Part shown: positions 8,112-17,341 of the stretch, one piece after another | Layout: every line of letters starts with the position of its first letter | Position numbering within the stretch: position 1 is the stretch's first letter | Source of the DNA: UBA668 sp040081465 | GTDB lineage: Bacteria; Actinomycetota; Acidimicrobiia; Acidimicrobiales; Ilumatobacteraceae | Length of the DNA stretch: 64,000 nt | NCBI GenBank assembly: GCA_040081465.1 | Contig: JBEBGL010000001.1 | Location: 1 to 64,000, forward strand | Direction of reading: 5' to 3' | The notes under the pieces: model-generated | The model's database searches: none | The model's input: the letters and a program-made list of their open reading frames with translations, nothing else | Told to the model about the DNA's origin: nothing | Translations under genes and position numbers: made by a program

Positions 8112-9400
8112 CTGTCGATCAAGTGCGTTCAATTCTGCACGTCGACATGGACGCCTTCTTTGTCAGCGTCGAGTTACGACGTCGCCCCGAACTGGTTGGT
8201 CAACCAGTCGTCGTCGGAGGCACAGGCTCACGCGGTGTTGTCGCCGCCGCGTCGTACGAAGCGCGCAGCTTTGGGATTCACTCGGCTATGCCTTCGACCC
8301 GCGCTCGGCGCCTTTGCCCGAATGTCGTCTTTCTGGCAGGTGATCACGAGCTTTATTCACAGGTCAGCGAGGATGTGCACGAGATCTTTGAAACGTTTAC
8401 GCCTTACATCGAACCGCTGTCGCTCGATGAAGCGTTCCTCGATGTCACTGGTGCGACGCGACTGCTGGGCACAGCTCCACAAATTGCGCACGCCATTCGC
8501 GAGCGAATCTGGCAACAGCTGCAGTTGCGCTGCTCAGTAGGTGTGGCCCCGAACAAGTTCCTCGCGAAGCTCGCGTCGGTTGCTGCGAAACCAAAGGCCA
8601 CAGCGGCCGGCGTGCAAGCGGGCAGTGGTGTTTGCGAGGTAAAGCCGGGCGCCGAGTTGCAGTTCTTGCATCCGTTGCCTGTTCAGGCGATTTGGGGTGT
8701 CGGCCCCGCGACGCTGAAGAAGCTGAGCGCTCTTGGCGTGCACACGGTGCGCGACCTTGCCGACCTGGATCTTGCTTCTGTAGTTGCCGCAGTCGGAAAG
8801 AGCCACGGCGCGCATCTGCATCAGCTGTCGTGGGGCATTGACGATCGCCCCGTTGAGGTCGGTCGGATGATGAAGTCGATCGGACACGAGGAAACCTTCG
8901 AAACCGATCGACACACGCACGCCGAACTTCAACGCGAGCTTGTGCGATTAGCCGATGGGGTAGCGGCTCGCCTTCGGGGGCAGGGCAAGGTCGCGCGCAC
9001 GCTGACGCTCAAGGTTCGCTTTGGCGACTTCACAACGATCACCCGCGCGACCACTGTTCCGACACCAACGTGCACGGCACACACGATTGTTGCGGCGGCC
9101 CTGCCACTACTGCTCGCCATCGATCCTTCCGGCGGCGTTCGACTGCTCGGAATCAGTGCCAGTCAGCTCGTCGAGCCTTCCGAAGAACAGCTGACGCTGG
9201 ATGAAGTGCTCGATGCGAGCAGCGTCAACGAACCAGCGGGAGATCGCGAGTGGGATGTCGCCGAGCAAACAATCGACGCGATTCGGTCGCGATTCGGCAC
9301 TACCGCGATTGGCCCTGCGAGCGCCGTAGAGGGGGCGGGGCTAAGGCTCGTGCGGCGCGGAGCCCAGCAATGGGGACCAGACCAGGGGCCGGTCAAGTAA
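8108..9400 (+). CDS. dinB: DNA polymerase IV (Y-family, DinB)
   Basis: 430-aa translesion polymerase. Palm motif LHVDMDAFFVSVE (metal-binding Asp), SLDEAFLDVTG (second and third carboxylates), the helix-hairpin-helix-like IWGVGPATLKKLSALG, and a little-finger domain with GKVARTLTLKVRFGDF are all present. The C-terminus does not end with an obvious QLSLF-type beta-clamp motif; EEQLTLDEV near residue 355 is the nearest candidate. ATG at 8108 overlaps the NUDIX stop by 4 bp. Confidence 0.95.
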   Translation: MTVDQVRSILHVDMDAFFVSVELRRRPELVGQPVVVGGTGSRGVVAAASYEARSFGIHSAMPSTRARRLCPNVVFLAGDHELYSQVSEDVHEIFETFTPYIEPLSLDEAFLDVTGATRLLGTAPQIAHAIRERIWQQLQLRCSVGVAPNKFLAKLASVAAKPKATAAGVQAGSGVCEVKPGAELQFLHPLPVQAIWGVGPATLKKLSALGVHTVRDLADLDLASVVAAVGKSHGAHLHQLSWGIDDRPVEVGRMMKSIGHEETFETDRHTHAELQRELVRLADGVAARLRGQGKVARTLTLKVRFGDFTTITRATTVPTPTCTAHTIVAAALPLLLAIDPSGGVRLLGISASQLVEPSEEQLTLDEVLDASSVNEPAGDREWDVAEQTIDAIRSRFGTTAIGPASAVEGAGLRLVRRGAQQWGPDQGPVK

Positions 9401-9500
9401 CCGAGTTCCTCAATGCCCGTGGGTGTGGGCGCGTTGCCTCAGGTGCGGATTTCTGCGATGATGACAGCAGGCCAGCTGAACCTAACGACTGGAACTAGCC

Positions 9501-9836
9501 ATGCCGCTCTCCGAAGACGAACAACGCATTTTGCACCAAATCGAAGAGCAGTTGCAGCGCGACCCAGGTTTCGGCCGCACCTTGCACAGCGCAGCTAGCG
9601 GCAATCGTCGAATGCTGGCCGTCGCCGCCGCGGCAGCGATCGGTTTCCTGGTGTTGACAATCGCGCTGCTCTCGGTGAGTCCGTACCTGTCATTCGTTGC
9701 GTTCATCGGCGCGGTGGTCGCTTCGTTGTTCGCCGAGCGCCATGCACGTCGACTCGGCGAGGCCGGACTCAGTCACTTGTCAGAGTCAGTGCGTGGCCGC
9801 TTCGGTCAGCAACAACGCACTCGCGCCGACGACTGA
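9501..9836 (+). CDS. DUF3040 family membrane protein
   Basis: 111 aa. Begins MPLSEDEQRILHQIEEQL, the hallmark of DUF3040, followed by a central hydrophobic pair (about 37-58 and 62-80) and a charged tail. DUF3040 genes are widespread in actinobacteria close to dinB and the mraZ division cluster, as here, though about 12 kb of other genes separates it from mraZ. Function unknown. A gap of 100 bp follows dinB, so it may have its own promoter; the stretch gatgatgac about 40 bp upstream is a weak -10 candidate only. Confidence 0.85.
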   Translation: MPLSEDEQRILHQIEEQLQRDPGFGRTLHSAASGNRRMLAVAAAAAIGFLVLTIALLSVSPYLSFVAFIGAVVASLFAERHARRLGEAGLSHLSESVRGRFGQQQRTRADD

Positions 9837-9860
9837 TTTCGTCACCGCACCCGGCAACAG

Positions 9861-12146
9861 TTAGCCCGCGTACCGAAGCCGCATCAGTCGCGGGTCGAAC
9901 AGCGCCTTGAGACGCAGCGACGTCGGTGTGCGATCGCGGCAGATGTTGCTTACTTCACGGCTCAATGTCTCGCAACGTACGGCTGCCTGCTCGGTGATCT
10001 CGCCACGCGAGTAGACGGCGCGTGTTACATGCGTAGCCATCTCGCGCAGCACATGGTGGTCGACGCCCGTGGATCGCTCGGCAACTGTCGCGTACTCGAG
10101 CGGCGTCGCGCCTGCCGGGTTTGGCGCGCCAGCCAGTAGCAGCGAGCCCAGGCTGCGGTGCCAGGCACTGATCACCCGTTCCCCAGTGCTGTGCGCGTGC
10201 CGTGTCGCGCGGGAACGCACGACACGCGGTGCGAAGACGACCCATGCGCCTAGCAACGTTGCGAGGCCGAGCAACACGAACGGAATCGAAGAAGTCGAAC
10301 TGTCCTGGCCGCCACTGCTGCTGCTACTGCCGCCCGTCGGAAGCGTGCTGCCCGAAGCGTTGCCAGTTCCGTCATCTTCTGTGCCGTCCTCGATTCCGCT
10401 GGTGACCAATGGGACAGAGGTCGCCGCTCCCGGATCACCATTCGGACCTTCGCCGTCGCCGTCGCCGCCTGTGTTCGTCGAGGTGTCCTGTGCGGCGCCC
10501 ACGCCGGTGTACGCGGTGCTGTCGCCGCTCCCGCGTCCTGGAGTCGGCTCGAACGCAACCCAACCGACACCGTCGAACCACACTTCTGGCCATGCGTGCG
10601 CGTTACGTCCGAACACGTGGTAACGACCGTCAGTTCCAATCGTTCCGTCGGTGTAACCAACGGCTACTTGCGCGGGGATGCCGAGTGATCGTGCCATCGC
10701 CGCAAACGTTCCCGCGAACTGTTGGCAGAAACCTTCCTTGATGCGCAAGAACGACTCGATTGCATCGTTGCTGTTCCCCAACTGCACGTCGATGTTGTAA
10801 TCGAACTCAGTGCGGAACCAGTTCTGTAGAGCGATCATCTTGTCGAACGCGGTGGTTGCATCGCGCGTGACTGATTCCGCTGCTTCGCGCGCAACGTCGG
10901 GGAATCCGCCGGGGAGGTCGAGGTAGATCGAACCAGGCGGATTAGCAACGGTGGATGAGCGCAGTAGAGCCGCCGAGGGTCGTGGCACCATCGACAACAC
11001 CCTGATGCGATCGCCCGACTGCAGCTCCGAGTCGGGCAAGAAGAGGCTTCCGGTTTGAGCCGCCCAGTAAATGCTGTCCTCAGAGACCGACGTTGCCACG
11101 TATGCCGCGGGCACCAGGTGCCCGGCCATATTGACAATCGTGATGTCCTGCGTGGTGACCGGTCCGGGCAGCAGTACTTCGTCTGCGCGGTTTCCCATGG
11201 GCTCGAGATCTTCACTCGGTGGATCCCAGCGCGACCCATCAAACACAGGCAGACCGATGTAGCGCCAATAGTGGGGGCCATCGGATGATGCGACAGTGAA
11301 GTGTTCAACGTTCCCGCGATTAACAAGCTGTGAGCGGATATCGACGAGCGGACTAAGAACCTCTGTCACGCTGCCTGCGCGGTTGCGGGTATCGATGAGT
11401 GCTTCCTCACCCGCTCCTGGCAGTCGTGGCGCGAGCGCCGCCGCGGCAACAGTCGTGAGTCCGACGGTGACGAGAATCGCTGGCATAGCCGCGATGACTC
11501 CCCACCGGCGCGATCCCATCCAACTGCTGCCGCTGCCGACATGGCGGACACGCAGCGCCGCTATGAGGACGAGCGCCGAGCCGATCCACAACGCGGCCAC
11601 TGCTTCGCGATGACGGTCGGTGCCGAGCGCGGCTGTGAAGACGAACATCACCGCGGTGGGCACAACCGCTTCCAGACGACCCATCGCGCGAAACGCGAAA
11701 GTGTCGGACAAGATCGCGCAGATCGCTAGTGCAGCTGTAGCGGCGATCGCGTAGTTCCCCTGACTCGGCACCGGCGCGACCGTCGTCGCAAATTGGTTGA
11801 GGACAAGCGAAACGTCGATCTGCATCAGCTCGAGAGTGCGCGAGCCCGGAATCGGACCGTTAAGCGTGTCGCGATAGAAGACGATGGCCATTAGTTCGAC
11901 GCCAGCGAGCAGCATCAATGGGCCTGAGGCCCAAAACGGAAGGCGTATCAGTCGCAACAGCGCCGCTATGGCGTGCACTCCCAAAGCGACCACCAGCATC
12001 GGTCGCAGGTAATCCCAATCCGCGAATATGCGACACAACGAGATGGCTGTAGCGGTGGTGAGCGCGGCAAGGCACAGCGTTGCCGGCAACTGTGCTTGCT
12101 CGACTTGCAACTGCAAGTCGGTTGCGTGCCGGTTGGTTTGGCTCAT
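9861..12146 (-). CDS. Transglutaminase-domain membrane protein (TgpA-like)
   Basis: 761-aa polytopic protein. The N-terminal third has about six hydrophobic helices, followed by a large extracytoplasmic region carrying a papain-like transglutaminase domain: EGFCQQFAGTFAAMARSLG (Cys474), NAHAWPEVW (His) and FEPTPGRG. A Gly/Ser/Thr/Asp-rich linker, another helix and a C-terminal cytoplasmic domain follow. The ATG at 12146 overlaps the DUF58 stop (ATGA). It ends a MoxR-DUF58-transglutaminase operon, a widespread trio proposed to act in envelope protein processing; substrate unknown. Confidence 0.9.
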   Translation of the reverse strand: MSQTNRHATDLQLQVEQAQLPATLCLAALTTATAISLCRIFADWDYLRPMLVVALGVHAIAALLRLIRLPFWASGPLMLLAGVELMAIVFYRDTLNGPIPGSRTLELMQIDVSLVLNQFATTVAPVPSQGNYAIAATAALAICAILSDTFAFRAMGRLEAVVPTAVMFVFTAALGTDRHREAVAALWIGSALVLIAALRVRHVGSGSSWMGSRRWGVIAAMPAILVTVGLTTVAAAALAPRLPGAGEEALIDTRNRAGSVTEVLSPLVDIRSQLVNRGNVEHFTVASSDGPHYWRYIGLPVFDGSRWDPPSEDLEPMGNRADEVLLPGPVTTQDITIVNMAGHLVPAAYVATSVSEDSIYWAAQTGSLFLPDSELQSGDRIRVLSMVPRPSAALLRSSTVANPPGSIYLDLPGGFPDVAREAAESVTRDATTAFDKMIALQNWFRTEFDYNIDVQLGNSNDAIESFLRIKEGFCQQFAGTFAAMARSLGIPAQVAVGYTDGTIGTDGRYHVFGRNAHAWPEVWFDGVGWVAFEPTPGRGSGDSTAYTGVGAAQDTSTNTGGDGDGEGPNGDPGAATSVPLVTSGIEDGTEDDGTGNASGSTLPTGGSSSSSGGQDSSTSSIPFVLLGLATLLGAWVVFAPRVVRSRATRHAHSTGERVISAWHRSLGSLLLAGAPNPAGATPLEYATVAERSTGVDHHVLREMATHVTRAVYSRGEITEQAAVRCETLSREVSNICRDRTPTSLRLKALFDPRLMRLRYAG

Positions 12147-13285
12147 ACCCGTGCCGCCGATCGTCCCATGACCAGGCTGCTCCAACTGCGGTGCAGTTCG
12201 ACGAGGCTGGTGGCATCGACGCTGAAGCCGCGACTATTCGCGGCTGACACCATCGCGCAGACGACGATTACGACCTCGTCGGGCGCGGCCGCCGCGATCG
12301 CAGCCGCTGCTGCGCGCGAAGTGATGTGGCTAGTAACAACGACGATGACTCCGAGTCCGTCGCTGCCCGAGCGGCCGCCTCCGCTGTGATCGACTACCTC
12401 ATCGCCCATTTCGACGGTTGCCAGCCAACGCAGCGAGAGCGGAGCGACATCGGGGCCACGAAGATCGAGTCCGGGTGCGAGTAGTCGCGCGGCGATGCCT
12501 GCGGCCGACGCGGCCGCGACCACGCTCGCAGCAGCGACAATTGCGCGCTCAAAGCCGTCGAAGTCGTAGCTATCCGCAACCGTGTCAAGCACGACCGTGC
12601 ACCGTTGCACGCCCTCGAGCGCTGTCTCGCGCACGATGAGTGTGGTCGAGCGTGCAGAACTCTTCCAGTTGATTCGGCGCAGGTCGTCGCCTGCGATGTA
12701 CTCGCGTTGCGAGTGGAACTCAGTACCTGATTGGCCATACGACTTCATGCGCAGGTGTTCACCCAAACGTCCGGCGCTACCTGCCGTGGGAAATGCGAGC
12801 GTGAGTTGTTGCGGGACGACCAGCACCTCACCGGCACCCGCCAACCAACTTGAGCGCCGCGCGAGTCCCAACAGGTCGGATCGTTCGGCGCGCAGCGGGC
12901 CCGTGCGAACGACGCCGCGGCGATTGGTGGGCACCCGATATGCGGCACTGACTGTTTCGCCCGCGCCGAGCGGGGCGAGTTGCATCGGTGCTCCACCTTT
13001 GTCGCCGACTGGCTCCCAAAGCGTCAGCTTCGGCGCGCGCACGCTGGAGTGGTTAGCGACTTGAATGTCGACTCGAGCTGGTTCACCAACGCCGACCGTC
13101 GCCGGCCGCGCGATTCGACGAACGGACAGCCGCGGAAGTGGTCTGTTAACGACCAACAGTCCGAGGGCGAAGGCGGCGAGTAGCGCCGATCCGACGATGT
13201 ACAACTCGATCAGTCCGAACAGGCGACCAAGAACAATGGAGGCGACACCTCCGAAAAACGTTGACCAGCCTTGGCGGGTGGGCAC
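12143..13285 (-). CDS. DUF58 domain protein
   Basis: 380 aa. Two membrane helices near the N-terminus (about 9-45), an extracytoplasmic beta-rich part, and the DUF58 signature GDDLRRINWKSSAR. The C-terminal part resembles a degenerate von Willebrand-A-like fold. GTG start at 13285 shares one base with the moxR stop. In the MoxR/DUF58/transglutaminase trio it is thought to work with the MoxR ATPase; the exact role is not established. Confidence 0.88.
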   Translation of the reverse strand: MPTRQGWSTFFGGVASIVLGRLFGLIELYIVGSALLAAFALGLLVVNRPLPRLSVRRIARPATVGVGEPARVDIQVANHSSVRAPKLTLWEPVGDKGGAPMQLAPLGAGETVSAAYRVPTNRRGVVRTGPLRAERSDLLGLARRSSWLAGAGEVLVVPQQLTLAFPTAGSAGRLGEHLRMKSYGQSGTEFHSQREYIAGDDLRRINWKSSARSTTLIVRETALEGVQRCTVVLDTVADSYDFDGFERAIVAAASVVAAASAAGIAARLLAPGLDLRGPDVAPLSLRWLATVEMGDEVVDHSGGGRSGSDGLGVIVVVTSHITSRAAAAAIAAAAPDEVVIVVCAMVSAANSRGFSVDATSLVELHRSWSSLVMGRSAARV

Positions 13286-14295
13286 TAGCGCCCCGCCGGC
13301 ACCGGCACGCTTGCAAGTATTTCTTGAATGGCCATTTCGCCATCAAGACCCCGCGACGAAGAATCCGGACGCAGCATCACGCGGTGCGACAGAACCGGAG
13401 TCGCGACCGACTTCACGTCGTCGGGAATCGCGTAGTCGCGACCGTGGGCGGCAGCGTGAGCACGAGTCGCGCGCGCTAGCTGCAACGTTGCGCGCGGCGA
13501 AAGACCTAACAGCAACCCAGCGTGTGACCGACTCGCTTCTGAGAGATCGATCATGTAGTTCTTCAGCACCGGCGCGACGTGCACAGTTCTGACGGCCATG
13601 CACATGCGTGTGATTTCGTCGGCCGTCACCACGTGCTGCAACGCGAGAAGCGCGTCGGCGGCACCGTTCGAGTCGAGGATTGCGAGTTCAGCCTGGCGGC
13701 CGGGGTAGCCGAGTGAGATGCGCATCAGGAAGCGGTCGAGTTGGCTCTCGGGAAGGCGATACGTGCCCTCTTGCTCTACGGGGTTCTGCGTCGCGGCAAC
13801 CATGAACGGCGCGGGAAGTTGGTGGCTGACACCGTCGGCACTGACCTGACGTTCTTCCATCGCTTCGAGCAATGCGGATTGAGTTTTCGGAGACGCGCGA
13901 TTGATCTCGTCGGCGAGCACAATGTTGGCGAACAGTGGGCCGGGCTGGAAGACGAACGACTCAGTCGCCCGCTGAAAGACACCGACGCCAACCAGATCGG
14001 TTGGCAGCAGGTCGGGTGTGAACTGCACGCGCTTCCATGTGCAATCGATCGACGCTGCCAAGGCCTTGGCCAGACTGGTCTTGCCAACGCCGGGAACGTC
14101 TTCGATTAGCAGGTGTCCTTCGGCCAGCAGGCACATGACCGCGAGATCGATCGACTGTCGGTTCCCGTGAACCACCGACGCGACATTGGATGTGATGGCG
14201 TCGAACAGTTGCGCGAATGTCGGCGACGGCTGAGAGCCCGCTGCAGAGCTCGGGGAAGGGGACTTCGATGCGAACTCTGAGGTGGTGGCCGTCAC
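13285..14295 (-). CDS. MoxR-family AAA+ ATPase
   Basis: 336-aa ATPase with Walker A EDVPGVGKTSLAKALA, Walker B NIVLADEINRASPKTQ, sensor region AATQNPVEQEGTYRLPE and the arginine-bearing QLDRFLMRI. MoxR proteins are chaperone-like and typically cooperate with VWA/DUF58 proteins, consistent with the two downstream overlapping genes. GTG at 14295 was chosen as start; the frame continues upstream, but that region has no family similarity and would collide with the divergent ROK promoter. About 105 bp separate it from that ROK gene. Confidence 0.93.
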   Translation of the reverse strand: MTATTSEFASKSPSPSSAAGSQPSPTFAQLFDAITSNVASVVHGNRQSIDLAVMCLLAEGHLLIEDVPGVGKTSLAKALAASIDCTWKRVQFTPDLLPTDLVGVGVFQRATESFVFQPGPLFANIVLADEINRASPKTQSALLEAMEERQVSADGVSHQLPAPFMVAATQNPVEQEGTYRLPESQLDRFLMRISLGYPGRQAELAILDSNGAADALLALQHVVTADEITRMCMAVRTVHVAPVLKNYMIDLSEASRSHAGLLLGLSPRATLQLARATRAHAAAHGRDYAIPDDVKSVATPVLSHRVMLRPDSSSRGLDGEMAIQEILASVPVPAGR

Positions 14296-14400
14296 GACTG
14301 CAAAGGGTAGACGGCCAGGTGGGTGCTCCGCATGTCGGCTCGACAAGCACATACAGGCGCTCTGCCACATAGGGGTCGTTGACCCGGTACGGTCGACGCC

Positions 14401-15252
14401 ATGAGCGTGTGCTACCTGGCGATCGACGTCGGCTCGGCAAAACTTGCGGCCGGAATCGTGGGTGAGGACGGCCAGGTACTGGTGCGCGACCGCATCTCGA
14501 CACCTGCGCGCGACGTGTGGCCAGCACTTGCGAAGCTCGTCAAACGAATGCAAGCGTCGGCACCGAGCCCACCAGTCGGTTGTGGCATCGGATGTGGTGG
14601 CCCAGCGAGTCCGTTGGCAGGCACCGTCTCGCCATTACACATACCCAGTCTTGAGGGCTTCGAATTGGCTGCCGAGGCACAGGCGCTGACTGGCCTGCCG
14701 ACCTTCGTCGACAACAATGGGAAGGCAGTTGCGCTGGCCGAGGCGTGGTGCGGTGCTGCGGTCGGGGTGTCGGACTTCGTGGCCGTCTCACTCGGCACCG
14801 GAGTCGGTGGCGGCATTGTGAGTGGCGGTCGACTACTCGACGGCCATCACGGCAACGCGGGCCACTTCGGACACATCGTCGTCGAACCCGATGGGCGGCC
14901 GTGCTTGTGCGGTGGCAAAGGCTGTGTCGAGGCGTACTGCAGTGGCCGAGCGATTGAAGAGGAAACCGGCCGCCCGCCGCAACGGGCCCCGCAGGGTGTG
15001 GTCGAACGCACCGGAATCCTGATCGGTCGCGCGCTCGCATCCTTGGGGGCGATCTGCGATCTCAAGATGGCGGTGGTCGGTGGCTCAGTTGCGATGGGGT
15101 TTGGCGAGCCATTCTTCGTCTCGATGCAAGCCGAACTGGAACAGCGAGCTCGGCTCAGTTTCCTCAAAGGGTTCACCGTCGTTCCGGCCGGCCTCGGGCA
15201 GTTGGCGCCGCTGATCGGCGCGGCGGCACTGGTTCGCCGCCGCCTTCAATAG
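14401..15252 (+). CDS. ROK-family protein with substituted catalytic Asp
   Basis: 283 aa with the ROK fold: an N-terminal phosphate-binding stretch reading AIDVGSAKLAAG (instead of the common DIGGTK), SLGTGVGGGIV, and the zinc motif CLCGGKGCVEAYC preceded by GHFGHIVVEP. The active-site strand reads FVDNNGKAVALAE (102-114); in ROK sugar kinases it normally reads like NDANAAAL, and the Asp, the catalytic base, is Asn106 here. It could be a sugar-binding sensor or a weak or altered kinase; a glucokinase label would be risky. It has no DNA-binding domain, so it is not a ROK repressor. Confidence 0.82.
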   Translation: MSVCYLAIDVGSAKLAAGIVGEDGQVLVRDRISTPARDVWPALAKLVKRMQASAPSPPVGCGIGCGGPASPLAGTVSPLHIPSLEGFELAAEAQALTGLPTFVDNNGKAVALAEAWCGAAVGVSDFVAVSLGTGVGGGIVSGGRLLDGHHGNAGHFGHIVVEPDGRPCLCGGKGCVEAYCSGRAIEEETGRPPQRAPQGVVERTGILIGRALASLGAICDLKMAVVGGSVAMGFGEPFFVSMQAELEQRARLSFLKGFTVVPAGLGQLAPLIGAAALVRRRLQ

Positions 15253-15295
15253 CGGTAGCAAACGAGTAGCACGAGACAGCGGGTAACGTCGTTTC

Positions 15296-16510
15296 ATGCG
15301 CCCCAAATACACCGCCGACGCCGAGGCTTATCGCGAGAAGGTGCAGGCGTTTCTCGCTGAGAAGTTGCCGACTAACTGGGGTGGGATCGGGCAACTCGCC
15401 GGGCAGGAACTGACCGATTTCGTTAACGAGTGGCGCAAGACCCTCTACAGCGCCGGCTACCTAGCGCCGGGCTGGCCGGTGGAGTACGGCGGCTCGGGCC
15501 TATCGGCGCTCGAGCAAGTCATCATCGGCGAAGAGTTCGCGAAGGCGGGCGTGCCGATCGGCGGCCCCAACGATGTGTTCGGCATCCAGATGTTGGGCAA
15601 CACATTGCTGCGCTGGGGCACGGATGAACAGAAGAGCTATCACTTGCCGCGAATTCTTTCTGGCGCCGACACGTGGTGCCAGGGATATAGCGAGCCAAAC
15701 GCCGGAAGCGACCTCGCGAACCTGGGTCTTAAAGCGCAGCTTGACGGCGATCAGTGGATTCTCAATGGCCAGAAGATCTGGACGAGCGCTGGTCACCTTG
15801 CCGACCACATCTTCACGCTCGCTCGCACCGATCCCGACGCGCCGCGACACAAGGGCATCTCGTTCCTGCTTGTCGACATGCGCCAGCCGGGTATCGAGGT
15901 GCGGCCGATCAGAATGATTAGCGGCGATAGCGAATTCAACGAAGTGTTCTACACCGACGCGGTTGTTCCGAAGCCGGATGTTGTCGGTGGCGTCAACAAC
16001 GGCTGGGCGGTTGCGATGACGCTGCTCGGTTTCGAGCGTGGCGAAGCCGCCGCCGTGAACCCCATTCGCTTTGCAGCGGAAGTCGATCGGCTGTTGTTGC
16101 TCGCTAAGGAACGCGGTGTCGCCAACGACCCGCGCATCCGACAGCGCTTGGCCGACTGCTACTCGAAGGTGGAGATCATGCGCTACAGCGGAATGCGCGT
16201 GCTGACGCAGTTTCTCGGCGGACATCACCCTGGCCCCGACGCAGCAATATCCAAGCTCTACTGGAGCGAGTACCACAAGCAGGTCACCGAGTTGGCGCTC
16301 GACATCATCCGTGCTGAAGCCATGACGCCCACTGGCCGACCACCATCGAGTGCGTTCAGTACCGACGACGCTGGTGCCCCAAACAGCACAGCTAGTTGGG
16401 TTGGAACGTTCTTGAACGCACGAGCGGGCACGATCTATGCGGGTTCGTCGCAGGTGCAGCGCAACATCATCGGCGAAATGGTGTTGGGTCTTCCCAAAGA
16501 GCCTCGATGA
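15296..16510 (+). CDS. Acyl-CoA dehydrogenase
   Basis: 404-aa FAD enzyme of the acyl-CoA dehydrogenase superfamily that introduces an alpha-beta double bond in acyl-CoA. The FAD/substrate region reads WCQGYSEPNAGSDLANL, followed by GQKIWTSAGHLAD, and the C-terminal helix bundle ends with AGTIYAGSSQVQRNIIGE. Substrate range cannot be read; the N-terminus resembles actinobacterial FadE proteins of lipid or steroid catabolism. ATG at 16507 of the next gene overlaps its stop. Confidence 0.93.
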   Translation: MRPKYTADAEAYREKVQAFLAEKLPTNWGGIGQLAGQELTDFVNEWRKTLYSAGYLAPGWPVEYGGSGLSALEQVIIGEEFAKAGVPIGGPNDVFGIQMLGNTLLRWGTDEQKSYHLPRILSGADTWCQGYSEPNAGSDLANLGLKAQLDGDQWILNGQKIWTSAGHLADHIFTLARTDPDAPRHKGISFLLVDMRQPGIEVRPIRMISGDSEFNEVFYTDAVVPKPDVVGGVNNGWAVAMTLLGFERGEAAAVNPIRFAAEVDRLLLLAKERGVANDPRIRQRLADCYSKVEIMRYSGMRVLTQFLGGHHPGPDAAISKLYWSEYHKQVTELALDIIRAEAMTPTGRPPSSAFSTDDAGAPNSTASWVGTFLNARAGTIYAGSSQVQRNIIGEMVLGLPKEPR

Positions 16511-16770
16511 CGTTGCGCGTACGCGACACGCTCCGTGTTGGCGCGGCAATCGTTCGTCAACCGCGTCTGTGGCGCACCGCGCTTACACAGTGGCGCCGAA
16601 CGACTCCCCATGGTTGGTGGCGCCGACGACCCTTTCTTCCGGTGCCCGCCAGCGAATACATGCGCTTCCGAATGCTGACGCAGTACGGAAGCGCCGATCA
16701 CCCGGTCGTGCCAGCCGATGTGCTGAACTACCTTCAATGGTGCCGAGTCCAAGCCAGCCAAGTTCAGTGA
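16507..16770 (+). CDS. Small conserved hypothetical coupled to acyl-CoA dehydrogenase
   Basis: 87-aa soluble, Arg/Trp-rich protein with the stretch GWWRRRPFLPVP followed by YMRFRMLTQYG and a C-terminal LNYLQWCR. No named domain recognised. Its ATG overlaps the dehydrogenase stop (ATGA), so the two are co-translated, and a link to lipid metabolism is the only contextual hint. Confidence 0.7.
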   Translation: MTLRVRDTLRVGAAIVRQPRLWRTALTQWRRTTPHGWWRRRPFLPVPASEYMRFRMLTQYGSADHPVVPADVLNYLQWCRVQASQVQ

Positions 16771-16821
16771 GCCGCGAAATCGCGCCACCTTGCGTCGGAT
16801 ACGTTCGCTAGGTTCACCTTT

Positions 16822-17319
16822 ATGAGAAGCGCTCTGGTGTTGAATGCAACCTACGAGCCGCTCTCCGTAGTGCCCGCCTTCCGCGCAGTGTGTTTGGTGC
16901 TGGCCGACAAGGCCGACCTCATCGCCGGCGATGGACACTTGGTTCACTCGGCACACATGACTATTGCCAGTCCGTCGGTGGTGCGCCTGCGTTATGTGGT
17001 GAAGGTTCCGTATGCGCGCCGCACGGCGATGTCGCGTCGCGCGCTCTTCGCGCGCGACGATGCGCGCTGTCAGTATTGCGGTGGTCATGCCGACTCGCTG
17101 GATCACATCGTGCCTCGCTCACGTGGCGGTCAGCACACTTGGGAAAACGTCGCTGCTGCGTGCCGACCGTGCAACCTGCGCAAGCGCGATCGAACGCCCG
17201 CCGAGGCAGGGATGAAACTGACACGACCGCCTTGCGCTCCGCGCGAACACGCCTGGGTCACAGCTGCTGTCGCTCGCATCCCCGATGCGTGGTTGCCGTT
17301 CCTCGCGCGCGCCAGCTGA
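16822..17319 (+). CDS. HNH endonuclease-domain protein
   Basis: 165 aa. N-terminus VLNATYEPLSV is typical of a common actinobacterial HNH family. The nuclease core has a CQYCGG zinc pair, the catalytic DHIVPRSRGGQHTWENV stretch and a second pair CRPCNLRK. It probably cleaves DNA non-specifically or in a repair setting; no toxin or restriction partner lies beside it. ATG at 16822. Confidence 0.9.
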   Translation: MRSALVLNATYEPLSVVPAFRAVCLVLADKADLIAGDGHLVHSAHMTIASPSVVRLRYVVKVPYARRTAMSRRALFARDDARCQYCGGHADSLDHIVPRSRGGQHTWENVAAACRPCNLRKRDRTPAEAGMKLTRPPCAPREHAWVTAAVARIPDAWLPFLARAS

Positions 17320-17341
17320 CCGCGCGACTGCCATCGCTGCT

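Noticed and set aside
14401..15252. Glucokinase (glcK) label for the ROK protein
   Set aside because: The catalytic Asp is replaced by Asn and the phosphate loop is altered, so activity cannot be assumed.
15500..16549. Minus-strand frame opposite the acyl-CoA dehydrogenase
   Set aside because: Antisense shadow; no motif and no ribosome site.
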